A stretch of 64,000 bases of DNA from Oceanisphaera litoralis (lineage in GTDB: Bacteria; Pseudomonadota; Gammaproteobacteria; Enterobacterales; Aeromonadaceae): the NCBI RefSeq assembly GCF_016907015.1, contig NZ_JAFBBE010000001.1, forward strand, positions 1-64,000, written 5' to 3'. Made by a program: the position numbers and the translations under genes. The notes beneath the pieces are model-generated. The model saw only the letters and a list, made by a program, of their open reading frames with translations. It was not told the origin of the DNA and made no database searches. Positions 36,426 through 43,587 of this stretch are shown one piece after another (the stretch's first letter is position 1; each line of letters opens with the position of its first letter).

Positions 36426-37184
36426 TTACTCTTCCGGCAGCATGACTCGGCGACCGTCCTGCTCCAGCACCCGCACTTTGACCTCGAACACCTCGGCAAT
36501 AAGCGCCGGGGTGATCACCTCGGGCGCCCCCCTCGCCGCCAGTGTGCCCCGGTGCAGGCACCAGATCTCGTCGCCATACTGGCAGGCCAGGTTGATGTCG
36601 TGAATGGAGGCCACTACCGCCAGCCCCTGCTCCGCATAACGGCGCAGCAGGCGCAGGGTGGCAAGCTGGTGATGCCAGTCCAGCCCGGCCAGGGGTTCGT
36701 CCAGCAGCAACAAACGGCCATCGGCGTTGATGAGCGGATCCACCTGCAGCAGGGTGCCGGCAATCAGCAGTCGCTGCTGCTCGCCGCCGGAAAGGGTATT
36801 CAACGGACGATCATAAAGCGGCTCCAGCCCCAGGGGCCCGGCCAGCCCGGCCATGACCCGGCACACCGCCTCGCTCATGCCGCCCAATGGCTCGGCCGAC
36901 AGCGCCAGCAACTCGTAACCGCGCAGGCCGTGGGGCAGCACCGGCTGCTGAGCCAGCATGGCCCTGTGCCGGGCCAGCTCGTGCAGACTGAAACCCGACA
37001 AAACCTGGCCCGCCAGCCGTACCTGCCCCTTGCCGTCGCTGTCACTCAGGCCCGCCGCCCCGGCCAGCAGGCTGGACTTGCCGCTGCCGTTGGGGCCGAT
37101 CAGCAGAGTCAGCCGACCCGCCACAAATTCGCCGCTGACGGGGCCGACCCGCCGGGCCTGGATAAAGTGCTCGAGTTCAAGCAT
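36426..37184 (-). CDS. btuD: ABC transporter ATP-binding protein, vitamin B12 (BtuD) type
   Basis: A 252-residue FecE/BtuD-like ATPase. Walker A is GPNGSGKSSLLAGAAGL, the Q-loop follows, the signature is LSGGEQQRLLIAG, Walker B is RLLLLDEPLAGLD, and the switch His is in VASIHDINLA. It overlaps the permease gene by 8 bases. The close partner permease is BtuC-like; no periplasmic binding protein (BtuF) or receptor (BtuB) lies in the window, so an iron-siderophore substrate is not excluded. Confidence 0.8.
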   Translation of the reverse strand: MLELEHFIQARRVGPVSGEFVAGRLTLLIGPNGSGKSSLLAGAAGLSDSDGKGQVRLAGQVLSGFSLHELARHRAMLAQQPVLPHGLRGYELLALSAEPLGGMSEAVCRVMAGLAGPLGLEPLYDRPLNTLSGGEQQRLLIAGTLLQVDPLINADGRLLLLDEPLAGLDWHHQLATLRLLRRYAEQGLAVVASIHDINLACQYGDEIWCLHRGTLAARGAPEVITPALIAEVFEVKVRVLEQDGRRVMLPEE

Positions 37185-38181
37185 GACGACGTACCAGCAA
37201 CCAGATGAACACCGGCGCCCCCAGGCTGGCGGTCACGGCGCCAATGGGCAGCTCGCCCACCGTCAGCGCCGTGCGCGCCGCCACATCGGCCAGGGTGAGC
37301 ACCAGGCCTCCGGCCAGCATGGAGGCGGGTAACAGAAAGCGCTGCTTGCCCCCGACCAGCAGACGCAGCAGGTGCGGCACCACCAGGCCAACGAAGCCGA
37401 TGGGACCGGCCATGGCAACGCCGAAGGCGGTGAGCAGACACACCGCCAGCACCAGCCGGGGTTGCAACCGGCGCACATTCAGCCCCAGCAGCCGGGCCTG
37501 ATGTTCACCCAGCGCCAGCACGTCGAGCCGCCGGCCCTGGCGCACCAGCCAGATCAGGGTCACCAGCGCCGGCAGCCACCACCACAGCGACAGCGGCTGG
37601 CCGTGGCCCAGGCTACCCATCATCCAGAACAGAAAGCTGCGCAGCGAGGCATCATCGGCCAGATACAGCAGCCAGGTCAGCACCGCATTGGCGAGAATAC
37701 CCACCGCCACCCCGAACAACAGCAAGGTCCCCGGTCCCAGTCGGCGCCGCGACAGAGCCAGCAGCAATAGGGTGACCAGCAAAGCACCGACGAAGGCGGC
37801 CAGCGACAGACTCCAGTACGGCAGTGACCAGCCCAGATGCACCGACAGCGACAACGTCAAAACCGCCGCCAGGCTGGCCCCGCTGGAAATGCCGATCAGC
37901 CCCGGCTCGGCCAGGGGGTTGTGCAACAACACCTGCAACACGGCCCCGCACAGGGCCAGACTGGCCCCCACCAGCACCGCCAGCAGGGTACGCGGCAGCC
38001 GCAAGTGCCAGAACACCTGCTGTTCCAGCCTGGAAACCGGCTGCCACAAGGCCTCTATGCCCACGCCCACCGCACCCAGCTGCAGGCTGAGCAACATGGC
38101 CGCCACCAGTGCCAGCCCCAGCCCCACCAGCCAGTAGCGGTATTTGCGTTGTTGTTGTTCAAAGAGTGTCGCCAGCATCAT
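37177..38181 (-). CDS. btuC: ABC transporter permease, vitamin B12 (BtuC, FecCD family) type
   Basis: A 334-residue permease with about ten membrane helices. FecCD-family segments are present: LRLPRTLLAVLVGASLALCGAVLQVLLHNPLAEPGLIGISSGAS and GPIGFVGLVVPHLLRLLVG. The start is one of two adjacent ATGs at 38181/38178; the open frame continues upstream to 38556 but that part lies over the msrA promoter region and lacks permease features. Assigned as B12 transport by resemblance. Confidence 0.8.
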   Translation of the reverse strand: MMLATLFEQQQRKYRYWLVGLGLALVAAMLLSLQLGAVGVGIEALWQPVSRLEQQVFWHLRLPRTLLAVLVGASLALCGAVLQVLLHNPLAEPGLIGISSGASLAAVLTLSLSVHLGWSLPYWSLSLAAFVGALLVTLLLLALSRRRLGPGTLLLFGVAVGILANAVLTWLLYLADDASLRSFLFWMMGSLGHGQPLSLWWWLPALVTLIWLVRQGRRLDVLALGEHQARLLGLNVRRLQPRLVLAVCLLTAFGVAMAGPIGFVGLVVPHLLRLLVGGKQRFLLPASMLAGGLVLTLADVAARTALTVGELPIGAVTASLGAPVFIWLLVRRHA

Positions 38182-38440
38182 GATTCCGACATTCGGCACA
38201 AAGGCGCATAGACTAGCAGGATGGTAAAAGCAGCAACAGTAAAAACCTAGGGCCGGCCGTGCTTTCGCCATACAGATGAAGTGGTTAGCTCGGGTCCCGT
38301 ACAGCACAGACGCATGATGCACCAGAGCCGGCAGCATAAACCGCTTTGCTCCCGAGCAAGCCGCGGCAGAAGCCGCAAGGTCGTTTAGCCTGGCTGCCGG
38401 CTGTGGTAACGTAGCCTTGTTACCCATGAGGAGAAATGTG

Positions 38441-39055
38441 ATGACGGATTCTGTACTGAGCCTGCTACCCGGTGACTTTCCCGATGCCGACGACAGTGCC
38501 TTGCCGAACACAGGCGTGCACCGGCTGGTGCTGGCCGGCGGCTGCTTCTGGTGCACCGAGGCGGTGTATCGCCAGCTGAACGGGGTGCTGAACGTGATCT
38601 CCGGCTATACGGGCGGCACGGCCGACACCGCCAACTACGATGCAGTGTGCAGTGGCACCACCGATCATGCGGAAGCCATCGCTATCGAGTACGACAGCGC
38701 CGTCATCGGCCCCGGTGCCCTGCTGAAGGTGTTTTTCGGCATCGCCCACGATCCGACCCAGCTCAATCGTCAGGGTCACGATCTCGGGCGCCAGTATCGC
38801 TCGACAGTGTTTTATCAAAATGACGCCGAACGCCAGCTGGTGGCAGACTACATCGCCTTACTGGAGCAAAATGGCGTGTTTCGGGCGCCCATCGTCACCA
38901 CCCTGGAGCCGTTGACCACCTTTTATCCGGCAGAGACCTATCATCAGAACTATGCGGCAGCTAACCCCAACCAGCCCTATATCGCCGCCGTTGCCCAGCC
39001 CAAGGTGGCCAAGGTGCAGCATTTCTTCAAACATCAGCTGAAAAAGGAGTGGTAA
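38441..39055 (+). CDS. msrA: peptide methionine (S)-S-oxide reductase MsrA
   Basis: A 204-residue repair enzyme for oxidised methionine. The active-site motif is GGCFWCTEAVY with nucleophile Cys35, and FFGIAHDPTQLNRQGHDLGRQYRSTVFY and PAETYHQNY are family hallmarks. GAGGAG precedes the ATG at 38441. It is followed two bases later by msrB, so the pair covers both sulfoxide diastereomers. Confidence 0.95.
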   Translation: MTDSVLSLLPGDFPDADDSALPNTGVHRLVLAGGCFWCTEAVYRQLNGVLNVISGYTGGTADTANYDAVCSGTTDHAEAIAIEYDSAVIGPGALLKVFFGIAHDPTQLNRQGHDLGRQYRSTVFYQNDAERQLVADYIALLEQNGVFRAPIVTTLEPLTTFYPAETYHQNYAAANPNQPYIAAVAQPKVAKVQHFFKHQLKKEW

Positions 39056-39057
39056 TC

Positions 39058-39528
39058 ATGGCACAAACTCCCAGTCCCTATGATCTGAGCCCCCCCACCG
39101 ACGAGCAGTTGCAGCAGCTGGCCGAGCCACTGAGTGCGGACGAAAAACGGATTTTGCTGAGTCAGGGAACGGAAGCCCCCTTCTGCGGCGGCCTGCTCGA
39201 TAACCACCAGCAAGGCAGCTACGTCTGCAAGCTGTGCGCCCTGCCGCTGTTCTCTTCCGCCTGCAAGTTCGAGTCCGGCTCCGGCTGGCCCAGTTTTTAT
39301 GCGCCCTATCATCCGGATCATATTCTGGAGCTGGCGGATGACAGCCACGGCATGCGCCGGGTAGAAATTCGCTGTCGCCGCTGCGACGGCCACATAGGCC
39401 ACGTGTTTCCCGACGGTCCCGCGCCCACCGGCCTGCGCTATTGCCTGAACTCGGCCTCGCTCGACTTCTGTGCCGACGGCGAGCCCAAGCCGGACCCGCT
39501 GCGCCGCGGCGAGCGGGATTTTTTGTAA
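39058..39528 (+). CDS. msrB: peptide methionine (R)-S-oxide reductase MsrB
   Basis: A 156-residue zinc-binding enzyme. The two CxxC pairs (CKLC and CRRCDGHIGHVFPDGP) hold zinc, and the catalytic Cys is in LRYCLNSASLDF. The segment FESGSGWPSFYAP is also typical. AAGGAG lies just upstream, inside the end of msrA. Confidence 0.95.
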   Translation: MAQTPSPYDLSPPTDEQLQQLAEPLSADEKRILLSQGTEAPFCGGLLDNHQQGSYVCKLCALPLFSSACKFESGSGWPSFYAPYHPDHILELADDSHGMRRVEIRCRRCDGHIGHVFPDGPAPTGLRYCLNSASLDFCADGEPKPDPLRRGERDFL

Positions 39529-39544
39529 ACGCTCGATTGCACCG

Positions 39545-39840
39545 TCGGCGCCGAACTGCTCCTCTCCCTAGGCTGCGGCGATACGGGCATAACGGCGGAT
39601 GTTCGCCAGAGGGAGGCTGGGAGGGGTGTCGTCACGGCCTGGCAGAATAACCCCTCCCCAGCCCTCCCCTTGCGTTGCACTCCGCTGTTATTCTGATGAT
39701 ACCGAGGCCAAGGGGAGGGAGCGGTATGGCGCCGTGTTCAAAGATCGGCGCCGAGCTTGCCCCTCCCCCTTGGCTGCGGCGATACGGGCATAACGGCGGA
39801 TGTTCGCCAGGGGGAGGCTGGGAGGGGGTGTCGGGAGGGA
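39545..39840. repeat. dispersed G-rich repeat, copy C (compound, inverted)
   Basis: Two copies of a GGCTGCGGCGATACGGGCAT...GGCGGATGTTCGCCAG...GGGAGGCTGGGAGGGG module (about 39570-39630 and 39765-39828) surround an inverted copy of module 1 (CCCCTCCCCAGCCCTCCCCT...TGCACTCCGCTGTTATTC, about 39652-39695). The intervening GCGCCGAACTG/GGCGCCGTG pieces also recur in copy B. Confidence 0.7.
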
Positions 39841-39846
39841 GTGCCG

Positions 39847-39930
39847 TAGGTTGGCGATGAGCGAAGCGAATCCCAACGTTCAACAGCCAGCCTCATGTTG
39901 GAATTCGCTGTGCTCATTCACAACCTACAG
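39847..39930. repeat. 84-bp large inverted repeat (hairpin element)
   Basis: The left arm TAGGTTGGCGATGAGCGAAG... (39847-39878) is matched imperfectly by the reverse complement of the right arm ending ...GCTCATTCACAACCTA (to 39930), about 33 bp each. A half copy with the same wording (GTAGGTGGTGAATGAGTGCA...) occurs at about 32920-32960 after ansA. Confidence 0.7.
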
Positions 39931-39982
39931 CCCTGACTTGCGTCAGGATGACGATCAGAGTGCGAGGTTGGGGTTAACAGCC

Positions 39983-41446
39983 TCAGCTCGCCTCGAACCG
40001 CCGCACAAAATCTGCTATCACCATGTCGTAGAGCTTGTCTTTCAAAAACACGTCCTCCACGCCGTGGTCGATATTGGGATTGTCGTTCACCTCTATTACC
40101 GCCACCCGGCCCTTGCCTTCCTTGATGTCCACCCCGTAAAGACCGTCGCCGATGGGCTTGACCGCCTTGAGCGCGGCGCCGATCACCGCCTTGGGCGCCT
40201 CGAAGGTGGGCAGGGTCACAAAACTGCCGGAGTCCGCTTCCTTGCCGCCATCATTGTGGCGGTAGATCTGCCAATGGCCTTTTACCATAAAGTACTTGCA
40301 GGCGAAGATGGGCTGATGGTTAAGCACCCCGATGCGCCAGTCGAATTCGGTAAAGAAATATTCCTGGGCCAGCACCAGTGCCGAGGCATTGCGCAAGGTG
40401 GCCAGCGTCTCTATCAGCGCCGCCCTGTCCGCCACCCGGTAAACCCCGCGAGAAAAGGCGCCATCCGGGATCTTGAGCACCAGCGGATAGCCCAGCTCCT
40501 GCTCCAGCCAGCTGACGGCTTCTTTCTCTTTCGGGTTCACCATCAGCGTCTTGGGGGTGGGCACGCCGTGCTTGGTAAAGCTCTCGGCCAGAAACACCTT
40601 GTTGGCGCAGCGCAGAATGGACGTCGGCGAGTCGATCACCACCAGCCCTTCGTGCTCGGCCTTCTGGGCGAAGCGAAAGGTATGATGATCGATGGCGGTG
40701 GTTTCCCGGATAAAGAGTCCGTCGTATTCCGCCAGCCGCTGATAATCCTTGCGGGTGATCAGCTCCACATTGACCCCGGCCCGCTCGCCGGCCTTGACGA
40801 AACGCTTGAGCGCCTTGGGATCGGAAGGCGGCAGCGCTTCGTCCGGATTGACCAACATCGCCAGATCGTAACGGTAACGTTTGGTGGCCTTGGGCTTGCG
40901 CCAGATGATGCGGGAATAGGCTTCCAGCGCCTCGGCAAAGCGGTCTTCCTCCTCGCCCTGCAGTTCCCGGGGCGACAGGGTGGCCAGCCCGGTCAGCTCC
41001 CAGCGCGCACGCTTCCTGAAGGTCAGCTCCAGCACGGGGCAAGGCAGCCGCTCGAACAGCTCGCGGCACAGCGGCTCCAGACCCGGCTCGGTCACCTGGC
41101 CGAAGTAGCTTTTCAGCCTGATCTGTTTCACCTCGTCATCGGTCACCAGAGACGCCAGCGTGTCGGCCACCCCATCAAAACCGAAGGCAAACAGCCCCTT
41201 GTTACGCAGGTTGTTGAGCGTGGCCACAGAGGGAATAACATGCTGGCCCCGGGCTTCCGCCAGCAGCGAGCAGTAATAGCCATTGGACAGATACTTGCCG
41301 GTCTTGCACAGGTTGATCACCCGGGTGCGGGGCGTATTTTTGGCCGGTGCCTGCTTGAGGTAGGTTTGAAAGTCGACCAGGTTTTCGCTGGGAAAATACG
41401 GCGCCCAGGCGCTGAGTTCATCCACCACCAGAACAAGTTGAGTCAT
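39983..41446 (-). CDS. RimK-like ATP-grasp ligase with N-terminal RLAN-type domain
   Basis: A 487-residue protein. Roughly residues 1-160 form the RimK-like N-terminal domain (LVLVVDELSAWAPYFPSENLVDFQTYL), and residues 250-487 the ATP-grasp domain (VPTPKTLMVNPKEKEAV, YPLVLKIPDGAFSRGVYRV, and the metal-binding VIEVNDNPNIDHGVEDVFL). ATP-grasp ligases of this type join an amino acid, often Glu, to a protein or small molecule. The true acceptor is unknown. It is divergent from a GNAT/C39-like gene 138 bp away, a pairing that suggests a shared function. Confidence 0.8.
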   Translation of the reverse strand: MTQLVLVVDELSAWAPYFPSENLVDFQTYLKQAPAKNTPRTRVINLCKTGKYLSNGYYCSLLAEARGQHVIPSVATLNNLRNKGLFAFGFDGVADTLASLVTDDEVKQIRLKSYFGQVTEPGLEPLCRELFERLPCPVLELTFRKRARWELTGLATLSPRELQGEEEDRFAEALEAYSRIIWRKPKATKRYRYDLAMLVNPDEALPPSDPKALKRFVKAGERAGVNVELITRKDYQRLAEYDGLFIRETTAIDHHTFRFAQKAEHEGLVVIDSPTSILRCANKVFLAESFTKHGVPTPKTLMVNPKEKEAVSWLEQELGYPLVLKIPDGAFSRGVYRVADRAALIETLATLRNASALVLAQEYFFTEFDWRIGVLNHQPIFACKYFMVKGHWQIYRHNDGGKEADSGSFVTLPTFEAPKAVIGAALKAVKPIGDGLYGVDIKEGKGRVAVIEVNDNPNIDHGVEDVFLKDKLYDMVIADFVRRFEAS

Positions 41447-41584
41447 GGGATAATCCGTTAGAGTTGCAGCCGCGAGATAAGGCTTACTCTATACGCAAAT
41501 GACCGCCGGCATGGTGAAATTTTCTCGCGGCCAATATCAAATTGTCGTATGTTGAAGGCTTCCGAAATACCCTGTCGGTGACCT

Positions 41585-42691
41585 ATGTCCGCCCCCCTCG
41601 TCCGCCCCGCCCTCAAGTCCGAACTGAACGCACTGGTGGCGCTTGAAGAACGCTGTTTCAGTCAGGACAGGATCAGCCGGCGCAGCCTGCAGCGCTTTAT
41701 CGAACACCCGCAAGACAAACTGCTGGTGGCCGAGCAGAACCGGCAATTGCTGGGCTATATTCTGGTGCTGTTTCGCCGCAATACCCGCCTGGCACGGGTC
41801 TATTCCATCGCGGTGGCGCCGGACGCCCGCGGCCTGGGACTGGGCCAGGCACTGATGAACGCCGCCGAGACCTGCGCCCGGGAACAGGGCGCCGTGTTCA
41901 TGCGCCTGGAGGTGCGGGCCGACAATGTGTCGGCGCAAAACCTCTATCAGCGCCTGGGTTACCGCCAGTTCGGGATCTACCACGACTATTACGACGATCA
42001 CCAAATTGCCCTGCGCTACCAGAAACGGGTGCATCACTATCATCCGCACAGCGGCAGCAAGGAGGTGCCCTACTATCGCCAGACCACCGACTTTACCTGC
42101 GGCCCGGCCTCGCTGATGATGGCGGTGAGCGCCCTCAACCCGGACTACCAACCGGAAATAGACGAAGAGCTGCAACTGTGGCGCGAGGCCACCACCATTT
42201 TCATGACCAGCGGCCACGGCGGCTGCGGCCCCCACGGCCTGGCACTGGCCGCCCACCGACGCGGTTTCAGGGTGGCCCTGACCCTGAATCAGACCGGGCC
42301 GCTGTTTATCAGTGGCGTCCGCACCGCCGACAAGAAGCAGATACTGGAGCGGGTGCATCAGCAGTTTCTGGCCCAGATGAAGGAGCTGAACATTGAACCC
42401 GAATACGGCCACTTTACCCTGGCGCAGCTGGAACAGGGCCTGAGCCGGGGCGGACTGCCGCTGGTGTTGATCAGCACCTATCATCTGGACGGTCGCAAGG
42501 CGCCCCACTGGGTACTGGTATGCGCCATCGACAAGGAGTTTGTCTATATCCACGACCCGGATATCGACGAAGCCGCCGGCGAAAGCCCGGTCGACAAACA
42601 GTATCTGCCGATAGAACGCCGCCGCTTCGATCGGCTGGCCCGCTATGGCCGGCAGGGTTTGCGTACCCTGGTCTGGCTGTTCAGGGACTAA
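41585..42691 (+). CDS. GNAT acetyltransferase fused to a C39-like peptidase domain
   Basis: A 368-residue two-domain protein. Residues 1-150 are a GNAT N-acetyltransferase (RVYSIAVAPDARGLGLGQALMNAAE holds the acetyl-CoA loop; NVSAQNLYQRLGYR). Residues 160-368 are a C39-like papain-fold domain (YYRQTTDFTCGPASLMMAVSAL with the catalytic Cys; HWVLVCAIDKEFVYIHDPD with the His and Asp). Divergent from the RimK-like ligase. The combination of ligase, acetyltransferase and peptidase suggests making, tailoring or trimming of a peptide-like compound, or protein modification; no substrate is known to me. Confidence 0.8.
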   Translation: MSAPLVRPALKSELNALVALEERCFSQDRISRRSLQRFIEHPQDKLLVAEQNRQLLGYILVLFRRNTRLARVYSIAVAPDARGLGLGQALMNAAETCAREQGAVFMRLEVRADNVSAQNLYQRLGYRQFGIYHDYYDDHQIALRYQKRVHHYHPHSGSKEVPYYRQTTDFTCGPASLMMAVSALNPDYQPEIDEELQLWREATTIFMTSGHGGCGPHGLALAAHRRGFRVALTLNQTGPLFISGVRTADKKQILERVHQQFLAQMKELNIEPEYGHFTLAQLEQGLSRGGLPLVLISTYHLDGRKAPHWVLVCAIDKEFVYIHDPDIDEAAGESPVDKQYLPIERRRFDRLARYGRQGLRTLVWLFRD

Positions 42692-42891
42692 AAACCCGTC
42701 AACGGTCAAAATCTGTCGGTCACGGCGGGTCGCCTGTAAACCGGTAACAAACAAAACCAATGCTAAACAATGACTTACGTTATTTCATTCCTATCAGGCT
42801 CAAACATAACCCATCCAATATCGCTTCCCTTGTTGCAGAACCTTTGTATAGTCAGGTCAAGTTATAAACAGTCTGAGAGAGAGTCTGTATC

Positions 42892-43362
42892 ATGTTGAAA
42901 AAACAAATTATCGCCCTTGGCCTGCTGCCGATGATGTTGGCTGCCACCCCGGCCCTGGCCGGAGAAACCCTCAGTACCATTATCGGCGGCGGGGCCGGTG
43001 GCGCGGCCGGTGCCCTGCTGGGCAAACAGATGGGCGGTGATACCGGCGCCCTGGTGGGGGCCGCCCTGGGCGGTGCTGCCGGGGGTGCCGCCACCGCCAA
43101 CAGAGGCAACAAGAACGAAGCCGCCCTGGGCGGTGCCGTGGGTGCCCTGGGGGGTGCCGCGCTGGGCAAGAACCTAGCCGGTGATACAGGCCAGCTGATT
43201 GGTGCCGGCATCGGCGGCGGTGCCGGCTCGGCCCTGGGCGCCAAGTCCGGTGACGGCCACCGTGAGAAAGAAGTGCATCACTACTATCACGACAAGCGTT
43301 ACAATAAGCACAAGCATAAACACAAGCGCAAGCATCGCCACGATCATGACTGGGACGATTGA
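42892..43362 (+). CDS. exported glycine-zipper protein with a His/Lys-rich tail
   Basis: A 156-residue protein. Residues 1-22 are a signal peptide (MLKKQIIALGLLPMMLAATPALA). Three glycine-zipper segments follow (IGGGAGGAAGALLGKQMGG, GAALGGAAGGAATA, GGAVGALGGAALGKNLAGD), which usually pack as membrane-inserting helical hairpins. The last 35 residues are very rich in His, Lys and Asp (KHKHKHKRKHRHDHDWDD), a possible metal-binding or polyanion-binding tail. Function unknown. A clear terminator follows. Confidence 0.75.
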   Translation: MLKKQIIALGLLPMMLAATPALAGETLSTIIGGGAGGAAGALLGKQMGGDTGALVGAALGGAAGGAATANRGNKNEAALGGAVGALGGAALGKNLAGDTGQLIGAGIGGGAGSALGAKSGDGHREKEVHHYYHDKRYNKHKHKHKRKHRHDHDWDD

Positions 43363-43379
43363 TCGACCCTGAATCGAAC

Positions 43380-43405
43380 AGGCCCGCCATGCAGCGGGCC
43401 TTTTC
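43380..43405 (+). terminator. rho-independent terminator after the glycine-zipper gene
   Basis: Stem AGGCCCGC (43380-43387) and GCGGGCCT (43394-43401) with loop CATGCA, followed by a T-rich run. It lies 18 bp after the stop codon. Confidence 0.85.
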
Positions 43406-43478
43406 GTTTATATCACCCGCCCCCCGCTCGCATGGGCGGTATTGAAGTGATAGTTCGTATCGGCGCTCTCCATTCGTA

Positions 43479-43518
43479 CTGTCACCTCCCCGTCATCTCG
43501 CTGTTACCAAACTGCCAT
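43479..43518 (+). promoter_or_regulatory. tandem Pho box (PhoB operator) upstream of phoX
   Basis: Four 7-bp units resembling CTGTCAT begin exactly 11 bp apart: CTGTCAC (43479), CCGTCAT (43490), CTGTTAC (43501), CTGCCAT (43512). This is the PhoB binding periodicity (7-bp repeat and 4-bp spacer). A TACCCT that could be the -10 lies 10 bp after the last unit (43529-43534), the expected spacing. Confidence 0.75.
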
Positions 43519-43587
43519 TATTGACCGCTACCCTAGGCTGCATTATTGAAGTGGTCATAATCCCATGTAAACAAAGGATAAATTATA

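Noticed and set aside
36426-38181. Assigning the ABC transporter to iron-siderophore uptake
   Set aside because: The proteins look closer to BtuCD, but with no BtuF or receptor nearby the substrate remains open; B12 is kept as the better guess.
38182-38440. Possible cobalamin riboswitch upstream of the btuCD-like genes
   Set aside because: The B12-box wording (GCCACTG-type and the conserved AATCC/GC-rich core) is not seen; only a small unrelated hairpin with GCGGCAGAAGCCGC is present.
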